The notes under the pieces: generated by a model | Databases searched by the model: none | Seen by the model: the letters and a program-made list of their open reading frames with translations, nothing else | What the model was told of the DNA's origin: nothing | Shown here: positions 1-5,459 of the stretch, one piece after another | Layout: each line of letters opens with the position of its first letter | Position numbering within the stretch: the first letter of the stretch is position 1 | Made by a program: the position numbers and the translations under genes | DNA from: Lachnospiraceae bacterium | Lineage (GTDB): Bacteria; Bacillota; Clostridia; Lachnospirales; Lachnospiraceae | NCBI GenBank assembly: GCA_900766915.1 | Contig: CAAFXE010000270.1 | Span: forward strand, 1-16,933 | Length of the DNA: 16,933 nucleotides | Direction of reading: 5' to 3'

Positions 1-54
1 ATTAGGAAAACTGTGAGAATTAGGAAAACTGTGAGAATTAGGAAAACTGTGAGA
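1..54. repeat. Three tandem 18-bp direct repeats at the left edge
   Basis: The unit ATTAGGAAAACTGTGAGA occurs three times head to tail and the window begins exactly at a unit start, so the array may continue outside. Iteron-like arrays of this kind occur at replication origins and partition sites, but nothing else here proves that role. The length is a multiple of three and both strands stay open through it, so it could also be coding. Confidence 0.9.
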
Positions 55-161
55 GAGGAGACGCCGCCTCCCGATTCAACAGCCAGATTGAGTTTGCCGT
101 AATCGTACTCGTTTTCCTTATATAAAACCTCTTTCCCCAACCCTTCTTCCCAGTAATCCAT
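1..161 (-). CDS. Possible partial ORF running off the left edge
   Basis: An ATG at 161 opens a frame that stays open to the window edge (about 53 codons). It begins MDYWEEGLGKEV, is acidic and Gly-rich in the middle, and then reads the 18-bp repeats as repeated LTVFLI hexapeptides. No good Shine-Dalgarno sequence precedes the ATG and no strong promoter is seen, so it may be chance. The opposite strand is also open from position 1 to a stop near 109, reading the repeats as IRKTVR units. I do not recognise either product. If real, the repeats would lie inside the gene, as iterons sometimes do in replication initiator genes; that is only a speculation. Confidence 0.25.
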   Translation of the reverse strand, partial: MDYWEEGLGKEVLYKENEYDYGKLNLAVESGGGVSSLTVFLILTVFLILTVFL

Positions 162-265
162 AGACTTAATCGCAGCTAATTATAAAAAGCTAATATTACC
201 CCACACGAACACTTCTCTACCCCCTTAAAAATCGTGGCAATTTTACTTAATGCATTTCCGCATAA
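162..265. other. Intergenic stretch with no recognisable feature
   Basis: AT-rich sequence between the edge ORF and the terminator of the first complete gene. I see no ORF with a ribosome site, no strong promoter and no hairpin of note. Confidence 0.5.
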
Positions 266-300
266 CAAAAAAGAGCTACGAAGTTTCCCTCGTAGCTCTT
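266..300 (-). terminator. Rho-independent terminator of the 351-752 gene
   Basis: On the minus strand an 11-bp perfect stem (AAGAGCTACGA paired with TCGTAGCTCTT, 8-nt loop) runs into six T residues. It lies about 50 nt after the stop codon of the gene at 351-752. Confidence 0.9.
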
Positions 301-350
301 ACTGTATTAAGTTGTAGTTAATTACACGGAGTAAAAATTACTTTTTGTGA

Positions 351-752
351 TTAGAGGCCTAGCTCTTTAAAAAACTTGGCAAATACATCATCAGGGGATT
401 GCCCCTTAATGTTTTTGTCTGTAGGAATCTTATGAACCTTTACTGTGAAGTTCTTCAAAAGACCTAGCAGAGGCTCGAACTCGCGCATCAGATTGCGCAC
501 TTCAGACCCAGTTACGCCACTCTCATCAACATCGATGCCAGACTCCACGGCAACATATTTATTTAGCAGGCCAGCGATAGTATTAGCCAGCTCATCCAGT
601 TCCTTCTCTTTCTTCTCCTTTTGGGCAGCCTTAGCCTCTTCCTCCTTAAGAAGATTCTGAGCCTCATTCAAAGCATTAGCCATTTCATCAGCGATAGACT
701 CTGGGGTTGCGCCTTCCCGCAAACGAGCCAGAATATCAGCAGAACTATACAT
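351..752 (-). CDS. Hypothetical helical, charged 133-aa protein
   Basis: 133 residues with ATG at 752, preceded by a GAAGG ribosome site. The N-terminus (MYSSADILARLREGATPESI) resembles a short helical pair, followed by a Lys/Glu/Ala-rich segment (about residues 30-55) likely to form a long helix or coiled coil, then a more globular C-terminus ending FFKELGL. No catalytic motif is visible. Proteins of this shape are frequent in phages of Firmicutes but I cannot assign a role. It is monocistronic: its promoter (TTGAAA, 17 bp, TATAAT) is at 785-813 and a strong terminator follows at 266-300. The -35 is the weaker TTGAAA form. Confidence 0.85.
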   Translation of the reverse strand: MYSSADILARLREGATPESIADEMANALNEAQNLLKEEEAKAAQKEKKEKELDELANTIAGLLNKYVAVESGIDVDESGVTGSEVRNLMREFEPLLGLLKNFTVKVHKIPTDKNIKGQSPDDVFAKFFKELGL

Positions 753-784
753 CTTAATTACCTTCTTTCTTATCTTGTATATAT

Positions 785-813
785 ATTATATCATATTTTT
801 TTTAAAATTTCAA
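785..813 (-). promoter_or_regulatory. Sigma-A promoter of the 351-752 gene
   Basis: TTGAAA and TATAAT separated by 17 bp on the minus strand. A possible weak divergent plus-strand promoter (TTGCTT, 17 bp, TATAAT ending near 843) starts just beyond it. Confidence 0.75.
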
Positions 814-914
814 TTTGCTTTTATTAAAAATATATGTTATAATAATGGGGGAATATTTTTTTATTTTTACTGTTGGATTGAAATATAAACACGCATATAG
901 GGAGGTAATTGCGG

Positions 915-969
915 GATTGAGCAGGATCGGGCCATATGGGCTAGATTGAGCAAAAAATTTCCATATGGG
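915..969 (+). repeat. Imperfect 29-bp tandem duplication
   Basis: GATTGAGCA occurs at 915 and 944 and CCATATGGG at 932 and 961, both with a 29-bp offset, so a 29-bp unit is present twice with diverged filler. It lies in the non-coding tract 830-1080, between a weak plus promoter and GC hairpin 0. Confidence 0.7.
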
Positions 970-1066
970 GGTTTAGGACCGGAAATCGGGCCGCCGCGTT
1001 CCTTAGCGGCCCGTTCAGTAGAGGCCTCGATCTCTATATTATACCACATTTCGCCTTATTTGTCAA
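950..1066 (-). ncRNA. Promoter-driven short untranslated RNA containing GC hairpin 0
   Basis: A strong promoter (TTGACA, 17 bp, TATAAT) occupies 1038-1066 on the minus strand, but no ORF with a ribosome site follows. The predicted transcript begins near 1031, runs through the GC hairpin at 987-1013, and reaches a 6-bp stem (ATTTCC with GGAAAT) followed by six T residues near 950, a possible end. Upstream of the promoter, at 1076-1094, lies the 17-bp dyad motif, with its TTTGTGC half 21 bp from the -35. The RNA boundary is inferred. Confidence 0.5.
987..1013. other. GC hairpin 0
   Basis: CGGGCCGC pairs perfectly with GCGGCCCG around an 11-nt loop. It is one of nine GC-only hairpins in the window that share size and context but not sequence. 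Confidence 0.8.
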
Positions 1067-1075
1067 GAGTTTTTT

Positions 1076-1094
1076 ATTCGTCAAAATGCACAAA
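1076..1094. promoter_or_regulatory. 17-bp dyad operator candidate (A-B' form)
   Basis: TTCGTCA and TGCACAA separated by three bases at 1077-1093. The 19-bp version recurs exactly, in opposite orientation, at 13747-13765 and 13785-13803. It sits between a terminator and a promoter. Confidence 0.65.
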
Positions 1095-1121
1095 AAATCC
1101 AGAGGGCGCAAGCCTCTGGAT
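1091..1121 (-). terminator. Terminator of the exonuclease operon
   Basis: ATCCAGAGG pairs with CCTCTGGAT around a 7-nt loop, followed by TTTTTTG on the minus strand. It ends the two-gene unit 2232-1144, and its T-run merges directly into the TTTGTGC box of the next promoter. Confidence 0.9.
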
Positions 1122-1143
1122 TTTTATACAGATGAACGAATAT

Positions 1144-1314
1144 TTATACAGAGTCAAAAGAACTCGGTTCAAGTTCTTCAATGTAAATAATCGGTTCTCT
1201 CTCAATGAACCATTCTTCGGCAATACGCAAGGCGTCGGCTTCGGTCAGTTCGTTGTTCTCATCTTCCACCACATAGCAGGCGGAATTTTCAATCAGCACT
1301 TTGAACTTCTTCAT
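1144..1314 (-). CDS. Small hypothetical 56-aa protein (MKKFKVLIEN...)
   Basis: A 56-residue acidic protein: a short beta-like start (KFKVLIENSACYVV), an acidic turn, a helix (EADALRIAEEWFIER) and a final strand (IIYIEELEP). The ATG at 1314 is preferred over the in-frame ATG at 1320, because AAGGAG is 9 nt from the former and only 3 nt from the latter. It is the second gene of the exonuclease unit, 45 nt after that stop, with a GGGGGC-TTTC-GCCCCC type hairpin (1340-1355) between them. No family recognised; an accessory role with the exonuclease is possible only by position. Confidence 0.8.
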   Translation of the reverse strand: MKKFKVLIENSACYVVEDENNELTEADALRIAEEWFIEREPIIYIEELEPSSFDSV

Positions 1315-1339
1315 TGTCATTCGCTCCTTTTTATTGATT

Positions 1340-1355
1340 GGGGGCTTTCGCCCCC
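1340..1355 (-). other. Intra-operon hairpin without T-run
   Basis: On the minus strand GGGGGC-GAAA-GCCCCC, a six-pair GC stem with a GNRA loop, lies between the exonuclease and its downstream gene, just before the Shine-Dalgarno sequence. No T-run follows, so it is more likely an RNA stability or processing element than a terminator. Confidence 0.7.
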
Positions 1356-1359
1356 TTTA

Positions 1360-2232
1360 TTAGAACGCTCTACCGCTGTTCATCAGGAAGTTTTCGACAG
1401 TTCCCAATTCACGGAAAGGAAAGTAGATAATACCCATTTCAAATTTTCTCTTCGTCCGCTTGCAGATTTCCGCAAACAAAACGCTTTCGATTTCCGCATC
1501 ATCAATGGCGGTATGGGCTTCCTCAAAATCCAGAGTTTCGGAGAAAAAGCGGAACGCAGTTTCGGCAGAGGTCTTGAAGTATTTTCCACTTGCGGTCTGC
1601 CAGTCATTGTCAAGACACATATTTTTGTATTCATCACAATTCAGAATGTGCCGACAGGACAGCCCCCACAGGTCAAACAGGGGATATTCCTTGCCACGGA
1701 ATCTGAAAATGGTTTCGTCAAAACCATTGGGATTTTCTCCGTGGTGTCCATACGCCAGCCAGGGCAGTTTCTTATTCTGGTAGTTCAGCCAGTCATGAAA
1801 GTCGGGAGAGTACAGCTTGGAAATGTAAAGGTCAGTAAAGGGGATGGCTTTTTTATAGTCAAACATAGAATTGTAAGCGCCGACAGCCACGCAAGCATCC
1901 ATATCCTCGACCAACTCAGCACTTGCGGTTTTCCAGTCGGTCAGGATGATTTCGCCCTTTTCCAGCTTTTCCAGATAGATACAACGCTTGCTTGCGTAAT
2001 ACGCAGTATCGAAAATCGCAGGAACACTGAAAATCTCAGAAATGAGATAATTCTTTCGGGCATAGGTTCTTCCTTGGGCATCAATCACTTTCCACCCCAA
2101 ATCGTAAATCAAGGGCTTGGCGATGGCGATGTTCTTTCTTTCCTCGCCGTCATAATTGATTGCTTCGGGCAGGGTTGCGGTTTCGCAGTCCAGCACAATG
2201 TAATACTTTCTACGCTTATCATACTTGTTCAT
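1360..2232 (-). CDS. DnaQ-like DEDDh 3'-5' exonuclease family protein
   Basis: 290 residues. Motif ExoI is DCET (D15, E17) near the N-terminus, ExoII is YNSMFD (N121, D125), and ExoIII has H240 and D245 with the HxxxxD spacing of the DEDDh class. These are the metal-binding residues of the RNase H-like exonuclease fold shared by DnaQ, RNase T and oligoribonuclease. The protein is longer than a minimal domain, with an extra segment around residues 130-210 containing Trp/Tyr-rich and HHGENPNG sequence. No polymerase is fused or adjacent, so nucleic-acid trimming or nucleotide recycling fits better than proofreading. The promoter (TTGACA, 17 bp, TATAAT) is at 2297-2325, and AGGAAAG precedes the ATG. 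Confidence 0.85.
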   Translation of the reverse strand: MNKYDKRRKYYIVLDCETATLPEAINYDGEERKNIAIAKPLIYDLGWKVIDAQGRTYARKNYLISEIFSVPAIFDTAYYASKRCIYLEKLEKGEIILTDWKTASAELVEDMDACVAVGAYNSMFDYKKAIPFTDLYISKLYSPDFHDWLNYQNKKLPWLAYGHHGENPNGFDETIFRFRGKEYPLFDLWGLSCRHILNCDEYKNMCLDNDWQTASGKYFKTSAETAFRFFSETLDFEEAHTAIDDAEIESVLFAEICKRTKRKFEMGIIYFPFRELGTVENFLMNSGRAF

Positions 2233-2338
2233 TGGGGTTCTTTCCTCATTTCATTAGATTATTAAGGGTTGCCAGTCGCTCCCTTAACTGAATACAATTA
2301 TAGCATAGGTTTCTCCTTTTGTCAATAGGTTTTTTTAA

Positions 2339-2360
2339 CAAGGGGAGAAAAATCTCCCCT
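2339..2360 (-). terminator. Hairpin after the 2360-2776 gene
   Basis: AAGGGGAGA pairs with TCTCCCCTT immediately after the stop codon. The strand reading out of the gene meets no clear T-run, so termination efficiency is uncertain. The -35 of the next promoter lies just downstream. Confidence 0.6.
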
Positions 2361-2776
2361 TATTTGTCGGGCTTTGTGCGGTGCTTGGTTAGAGTGAAAC
2401 TATACCAATCTTCGCCAATTTTGAACAAAATCTTGCGCTCTTTGTTCATAATTTCCACATTTTCGATGGAAAACTCGCTCAAACCGCACAAAAAATCAAA
2501 AATCTTAGTGATAATGCCCTCTTTTGTGGGGTTTTCCTTGCGCTTTTTGCCAGAATTGTCGAAATTATAGGTTGTTTCGCTGGATTTTTCGGGCTTTTTG
2601 CGCTTTTTCTCGTCAGAATTAGCGTATTTCATGGCTTTTTTATGTTCTTCTGGAGACAAATCCCAATCCATAACTTCGCCACGGTCAATACGCTTATCTT
2701 CTTCCAGCATTTCTCTGATTTCATCCTCGCTCATGCCCAACTTGCGACAGGCTTCTATCCTCTTGTCAACTGCCAC
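2360..2776 (-). CDS. Conserved-looking phage hypothetical protein, GTG start
   Basis: 138 residues. The start is GTG at 2776: AAGGAGG lies 7 nt upstream and no suitable ATG exists nearby. The N-terminal part (RIEACRKLGMSEDEIREMLEEDKRID) is a helical pair resembling a small DNA- or protein-binding domain. A Lys-rich linker with KKAMKYANSDEKKRKK follows, then a C-terminal alpha/beta part with IENVEI, ILFKIGEDWYSFTL. It resembles uncharacterised proteins I associate with gut Firmicutes phages; the function is unknown. The promoter at 2795-2823 leaves a leader of only about 16 nt, so the ribosome site is almost at the 5' end. Confidence 0.85.
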   Translation of the reverse strand: MAVDKRIEACRKLGMSEDEIREMLEEDKRIDRGEVMDWDLSPEEHKKAMKYANSDEKKRKKPEKSSETTYNFDNSGKKRKENPTKEGIITKIFDFLCGLSEFSIENVEIMNKERKILFKIGEDWYSFTLTKHRTKPDK

Positions 2777-2830
2777 TATTTCACCTCCTTGGATATTATA
2801 TCACAGGATGACGAAATTGTCAAGGGGTAA

Positions 2831-2857
2831 ATGGGGGATTTCTCCCCCATTTTTATC
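2831..2857 (-). terminator. Hairpin after the 2856-3299 gene
   Basis: A 10-bp perfect stem (AAATGGGGGA with TCCCCCATTT) closed by GAAA, followed on the minus strand by ATTTACC and then the -35 of the next gene. It is probably a terminator with a short T-run. Confidence 0.65.
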
Positions 2858-3299
2858 AGCCAGCGTACTGGAAATAGGCACGACCCTTTTCCTCGATACG
2901 GGAGACAAAGGGCTTCACAGAATCCAGCCGGAACAGGGAAGTCATGCGCTGGTTCGTGATTTCATCGGGCAGACCATCGACCTGCTTCATAAGCTCGGTC
3001 ACGGTGAAACGCTCACCCTTATGCTCACGCAGGAAGTTCACCACCATCTCACCAAAATTGCGGTTAGCAATCTGCTGAGGAGTTTCCTTGGAGGGGGTGT
3101 TCTTCTTCCCCAACTGCTCGACCTCATGCGCCAGCTTCTCAGCCAGCATCCCGGCGGTGATTTCCACTTCCTGTTCCTCCCCGCCCACAGAGATGGAACG
3201 TACACCCATCACAGTATCGGGGTCGAGGGAATTCAGCCACTCCACGCCAGTACCGAAAACGAGGGACTTAGTAATCTTCTTCTCAATGTTAGTAGCCAT
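2856..3299 (-). CDS. Probable winged-helix-type regulatory protein, paralogue of 4651-5082
   Basis: 147 residues. It begins MATNIEKKITK and ends KGRAYFQYAG, the same ends as the gene at 4651-5082, and both share an ITAGM...HEVE.LGKK core. The C-terminal half (FLREHKGERFTVTELMKQV...RMTSLFRL...VSRIEEKGRAYF) has the helix-helix-wing pattern of winged-helix DNA-binding domains, ending in a beta hairpin. The N-terminal half may be a dimerisation or partner-binding domain. I infer DNA binding; no family name can be assigned. The promoter (TTGACA, 17 bp, TATAAT) is at 3351-3379, with AAAGGAATTG before the ATG. Confidence 0.8.
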   Translation of the reverse strand: MATNIEKKITKSLVFGTGVEWLNSLDPDTVMGVRSISVGGEEQEVEITAGMLAEKLAHEVEQLGKKNTPSKETPQQIANRNFGEMVVNFLREHKGERFTVTELMKQVDGLPDEITNQRMTSLFRLDSVKPFVSRIEEKGRAYFQYAG

Positions 3300-3394
3300 A
3301 ATATCAATTCCTTTCTGGTGTTTGGGATTTTCCTTTCCCTTTATGTGCCTATTATATCATAGGCTTTTTGATTTGTCAAGGGGTTTTTCAAATA

Positions 3395-3532
3395 AATTGA
3401 AAAATTTTTTGGTTTAGCCTTCCTCGGTATAGTTTCTGTTATTCCATTGCCGGCCTTGGTTTCTGTTCCGTGCCGATGGGGTGTAACCCCCCTTGACAAT
3501 GATAGTATATCATAGGCAGGTTAGTTTTTCAA
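3395..3532 (-). ncRNA. Promoter-driven short untranslated RNA, unit 1
   Basis: A promoter at 3504-3532 (TTGAAA, 17 bp, TATACT) has no gene downstream before the next promoter at 3351-3379. The predicted RNA starts near 3497 with TGTCAAGGGGGG, forms GGGG-TTACA-CCCC, and contains GGAATAACAGAAA before an AT-rich tail near 3400. The same order (TGTCAAG near the 5' end, then a GAATAACA-like element) occurs in the units around 5417 and 5567. A GCACAAA box (TTTGTGC on this strand) lies exactly 11 bp upstream of the -35. Length and end are inferred. Confidence 0.5.
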
Positions 3533-3543
3533 GTGGCAATGTC

Positions 3544-3620
3544 GCACAAATTCGGGATAATTATTTTATGCAATTTTTTTCATCTTTCCTCTTGACAAAA
3601 TTGCTGGGATATGGTATAAT
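3544..3620. promoter_or_regulatory. Divergent promoter module 1
   Basis: From left to right: GCACAAA box (3544-3550), conserved CGGGATAA core, AT-rich tract, and a plus-strand promoter TTGACA (3592-3597), 17 bp, TATAAT (3615-3620). The left box serves the minus-strand promoter at 3504-3532. The plus promoter is of consensus quality but points into genes on the opposite strand. Close relatives are at 5614, 9048 and 11060. Confidence 0.75.
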
Positions 3621-3627
3621 GGAAATT

Positions 3628-3655
3628 TCGGCCCGCTTGGGCGTTAGCGGGCCGA
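3628..3655. other. GC hairpin 1, flanked by convergent promoters
   Basis: CGGCCCGC pairs with GCGGGCCG around a 10-nt loop, 8 nt after the plus-strand TATAAT at 3615-3620. A minus-strand promoter (TTGACA, 18 bp, TATAAT at 3670-3699) faces it from the other side, so both RNAs would begin with this hairpin. ACCA follows the plus-strand stem. Confidence 0.85.
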
Positions 3656-3669
3656 CCACTTAACCCTTT

Positions 3670-3699
3670 ATTATATCATATCCAAGAGGGCTTTGTCAA
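3670..3699 (-). promoter_or_regulatory. Minus-strand promoter facing GC hairpin 1
   Basis: TTGACA and TATAAT with 18 bp between them. No gene follows; the transcript enters hairpin 1 almost at once. A TTTGTTT box lies 10 bp upstream of the -35 and is continuous with the T-run of the terminator at 3713-3741. Confidence 0.7.
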
Positions 3700-3712
3700 T
3701 AGTGAAATTAAA

Positions 3713-3741
3713 CAAAAAAGTCGCCCCAAATTGGGGCAACC
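3713..3741 (-). terminator. Terminator of the 4457-3745 operon
   Basis: On the minus strand GTTGCCCCAA pairs with TTGGGGCGAC (one mismatch or wobble), followed by TTTTTTG. The T-run overlaps the upstream box of the promoter at 3670-3699. Confidence 0.9.
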
Positions 3742-3744
3742 TTA

Positions 3745-4026
3745 TTACCATTTAATTTTAATCCACCTAATACCGGCGGAGGGGGCTGTTCCACGGTCAA
3801 TAGTAACTCCATAGCCAGCCTGTCCCAGTTGAGATAAAATCGTTTGCTCTATAAGTTCAGAATAACACCCATCAATAGCGACAGCACAATTAGTCAAACC
3901 GGAATGGGCAGATTTTGAGATTTCCTTTTTTATAACAGTCTCAACATAATTTAGACCAATTGTTTTTTGCTTTTCTTCCGCAATTTTTCGGGCTTCTTCT
4001 GCTGACATCAAAGGGGCATTATCCAT
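3745..4026 (-). CDS. Hypothetical 93-aa protein (MDNAPLMSAEEARKIAEE...)
   Basis: 93 residues from the ATG at 4026, chosen because AAGGAGG lies just upstream; a longer frame has no ribosome site. The N-terminal helix is rich in Ala/Glu/Lys (SAEEARKIAEEKQ). The middle (VETVIKKEISKSA..GLTNCAVAIDGCYSELIEQTILSQLGQAGYGVTI) looks like an alpha/beta domain, and the end (GIRWIKIKW) is a beta strand. This pattern is seen in small phage proteins of unknown role. It is second in a two-gene unit, 35 nt after the 4062-4457 stop, with a GGGGGC hairpin in the gap. Confidence 0.8.
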   Translation of the reverse strand: MDNAPLMSAEEARKIAEEKQKTIGLNYVETVIKKEISKSAHSGLTNCAVAIDGCYSELIEQTILSQLGQAGYGVTIDRGTAPSAGIRWIKIKW

Positions 4027-4041
4027 TATTTTATCCTCCTT

Positions 4042-4057
4042 GGGGGCTGTTGCCCCC
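4042..4057 (-). other. Intra-operon hairpin before the 3745-4026 gene
   Basis: GGGGGC-AACA-GCCCCC on the minus strand, directly abutting the AAGGAGG ribosome site of the next gene. It has no T-run and the same design as the hairpin at 1340-1355. Confidence 0.7.
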
Positions 4058-4061
4058 ATTT

Positions 4062-4457
4062 TTACAGATTTTCGTTTATGATTTTCATAGCCCGGTCGGC
4101 AAGATACTGAATAGCCTGAATCCGAGTGCCTATATGATACCACTCATCAGAGTTTTCATCATAGGAGAACAGCCCGGCTTTATCCTCAAACAGAAAGTGG
4201 GGAGGACTAACTCCAACCAAATTCCAGTCCCAAACGTCAGACAAATCCCGTAAAGCCTGAACATCTTTAGCATAAATAAAGCAGACATTTTCCCATTGGC
4301 TCAAATCAGGCAAGGGGATAGGACGGAAAAGATTATCCAAAAGGACTACTCGCCCTTTAAGTTCTTTTGCTTGGTTTCCTGCTTCATATCGAAGACATTC
4401 TTCCTCGTCCTCGAATTTAGTGCCATCATCAGCAACATACAAATGGAGTTCAGTCAT
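4062..4457 (-). CDS. Hypothetical 131-aa acidic protein
   Basis: 131 residues from the ATG at 4457; an upstream TTG extension is unlikely given GGAAAGGAATTG spacing. The N-terminus (MTELHLYVADDGTKFEDEEECLRYE) has the pattern of a short strand, an Asp/Gly turn and an acidic helix with a Cys, which I have met in many phage-encoded hypotheticals. Later parts contain WDWNLVGVSPPHFLFEDKAG and DEWYHIGTRIQAIQYL. Function unknown. It heads a two-gene unit with 3745-4026. The promoter (TTGACA, 17 bp, TATAAT) is at 4490-4518. Confidence 0.85.
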   Translation of the reverse strand: MTELHLYVADDGTKFEDEEECLRYEAGNQAKELKGRVVLLDNLFRPIPLPDLSQWENVCFIYAKDVQALRDLSDVWDWNLVGVSPPHFLFEDKAGLFSYDENSDEWYHIGTRIQAIQYLADRAMKIINENL

Positions 4458-4541
4458 TATTATCAATTCCTTTCCTTTTGGATGAACTTATTATAGCATA
4501 GATTTGCGGATTTGTCAAGCCTTAATCGTCAAAAATTGTAA

Positions 4542-4619
4542 TGGTGGGAGTAAGGGGATTCGAACCCCTGACCCACGCCTTAAAAGGGCGTTGCTCTACC
4601 AAAACTGAGCTATACTCCC
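4542..4619 (-). tRNA. tRNA-Lys (anticodon UUU)
   Basis: A full cloverleaf can be drawn. The 7-bp acceptor stem is GGGAGTA with TACTCCC, with discriminator A and encoded CCA at 4544-4542. The D arm holds AGCTCAG..GGTAGAGC. The anticodon stem ACGCC/GGCGT closes the loop CTTTTAA, giving anticodon UUU. The T arm contains GGTTCGAATCC. It begins about 30 nt after the stop codon of the 4651-5082 gene and has no promoter of its own, so it must be released from that transcript by RNase P and 3' processing. A GGGAGGG/CCCTCCC hairpin lies between. It is the only tRNA seen in the window. Confidence 0.97.
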
Positions 4620-4623
4620 ATAT

Positions 4624-4643
4624 GGGAGGGAGGTTTCCCTCCC
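4624..4643 (-). other. Hairpin between the 4651-5082 gene and tRNA-Lys
   Basis: GGGAGGG pairs with CCCTCCC around a 6-nt loop, without a T-run. It may mark a processing point or reduce read-through into the tRNA. Confidence 0.65.
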
Positions 4644-4650
4644 TTATTGC

Positions 4651-5082
4651 TTACTCGCCAGCGTACTGCCAGAGGGTCTTACCCTTTTCCTTGGTCTTAA
4701 CAACCAGACCAGCCTTTTCCAGATTGGACAGGCGGGGAGAAACTTTCTGGGTATTCAGACCCTCGCAGGCGGGGCAGTTCTTGATGAGGTCGGTGGTGGT
4801 CATCAGCAGATTGGGGTTCTGCTCCATGTATTCCAGAATGGCGGTGGCCAGTTCGTCCTCGCCGCTCTTGCCGGAAGTGGACTTCTTCTTGCCCAGCAGT
4901 TCGACCTCATGCTCGGCAAAAGCAATCACCATGCCAGCGGTGATGGCGACCCTCTGCTCCTTGCCATCGACCTTGACATCCACCCAATCCAGCACCTCGC
5001 TGGCATCCATGTCCTTGAAGTGGTCGATGATAGCGGACAGCTTCATCTGCTTCGTAATCTTCTTCTCAATATTGGTAGCCAT
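4651..5082 (-). CDS. Probable winged-helix-type regulatory protein, paralogue of 2856-3299
   Basis: 143 residues with the same N-terminal tag (MATNIEKKITK) and C-terminal end (LWQYAGE) as the 2856-3299 product. The N-terminal domain contains VKVDGKEQRVAITAGMV and HEVELLGKKK. The C-terminal domain (AILEYMEQNPNLLMTTTDLIK..KVSPRLSNLEKAGLVVKTKEKG) has winged-helix spacing, with the recognition helix probably at KVSPRLSNLEKAGL. A CPAC motif in the linker region, absent in the paralogue, could bind metal only with further ligands. The promoter (TTGACA, 17 bp, TATAAT) is at 5165-5193, giving a leader of about 75 nt. The tRNA-Lys is co-transcribed downstream. Confidence 0.82.
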   Translation of the reverse strand: MATNIEKKITKQMKLSAIIDHFKDMDASEVLDWVDVKVDGKEQRVAITAGMVIAFAEHEVELLGKKKSTSGKSGEDELATAILEYMEQNPNLLMTTTDLIKNCPACEGLNTQKVSPRLSNLEKAGLVVKTKEKGKTLWQYAGE

Positions 5083-5209
5083 AGTATCAATTCCTTTCGG
5101 TTTTTACGACTTGAACCTGTCGATAATTTATTTGAAGTGGGATTTCTCCCTTGCTTCTGGAATTATTATAACACAGTTGAGATGGTTTGTCAAGACCCTT
5201 TTTGATTTT

Positions 5210-5339
5210 TTCAAAAAGATTTTTTCAACCTTTACTGCACCTTGACTTCCTTATGCACTCGACAGGGTTTCGTTGCGAGTTTTACCAGCCATCTCGGTTG
5301 TGTTGCCCTTATTGTATCATACTTTAAGGGGTTTGTCAA
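5210..5339 (-). ncRNA. Promoter-driven short untranslated RNA, unit 2
   Basis: The promoter TTGACA, 17 bp, TACAAT is at 5311-5339. The predicted transcript from about 5304 holds only a 13-codon frame (MAGKTRNETLSSA) without a convincing ribosome site. It ends in an AT-rich stem (CTTTTTGA with TCAAAAAG) near 5210, just before the promoter at 5165-5193. The RNA could also read on into the 4651-5082 gene as a long leader. Boundaries are inferred. Confidence 0.45.
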
Positions 5340-5344
5340 GAGGT

Positions 5345-5452
5345 TTTTCAAAGTTTTTTCTCTGTTACTCGCACCCAATCGGCTAGCCTTACGCGAGGTC
5401 TTTCACTTCCTCTTGACACCTTTATTGTACCACAACTTGGGCGGTTTGTCAA
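5345..5452 (-). ncRNA. Promoter-driven short untranslated RNA, unit 3
   Basis: The promoter TTGACA, 17 bp, TACAAT is at 5424-5452 with no gene after it. The transcript from about 5417 begins AAAGGTGTCAAGAGGAAG, then CTCGC..GCGAG can close a 20-nt loop containing GGCTAGCC, then GAGTAACAGAGAAAAAAC. It matches units 1 and 4 in the order of TGTCAAG and GRRTAACA elements. Confidence 0.45.
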
Positions 5453-5459
5453 GAGGAAA

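Noticed and set aside
946..2265. 439-aa plus-strand ORF
   Set aside because: It is antisense to the DEDDh exonuclease, whose catalytic motifs are intact. The plus frame has no ribosome site at its start and no recognisable domain.
5413..5418. Plus-strand TTGACA beside minus-strand -10 boxes (also near 3493 and 5563)
   Set aside because: No plus-strand -10 occurs at 16-18 bp, so these are not promoters; they are noted only as part of the shared TGTCAAG element of the RNAs.
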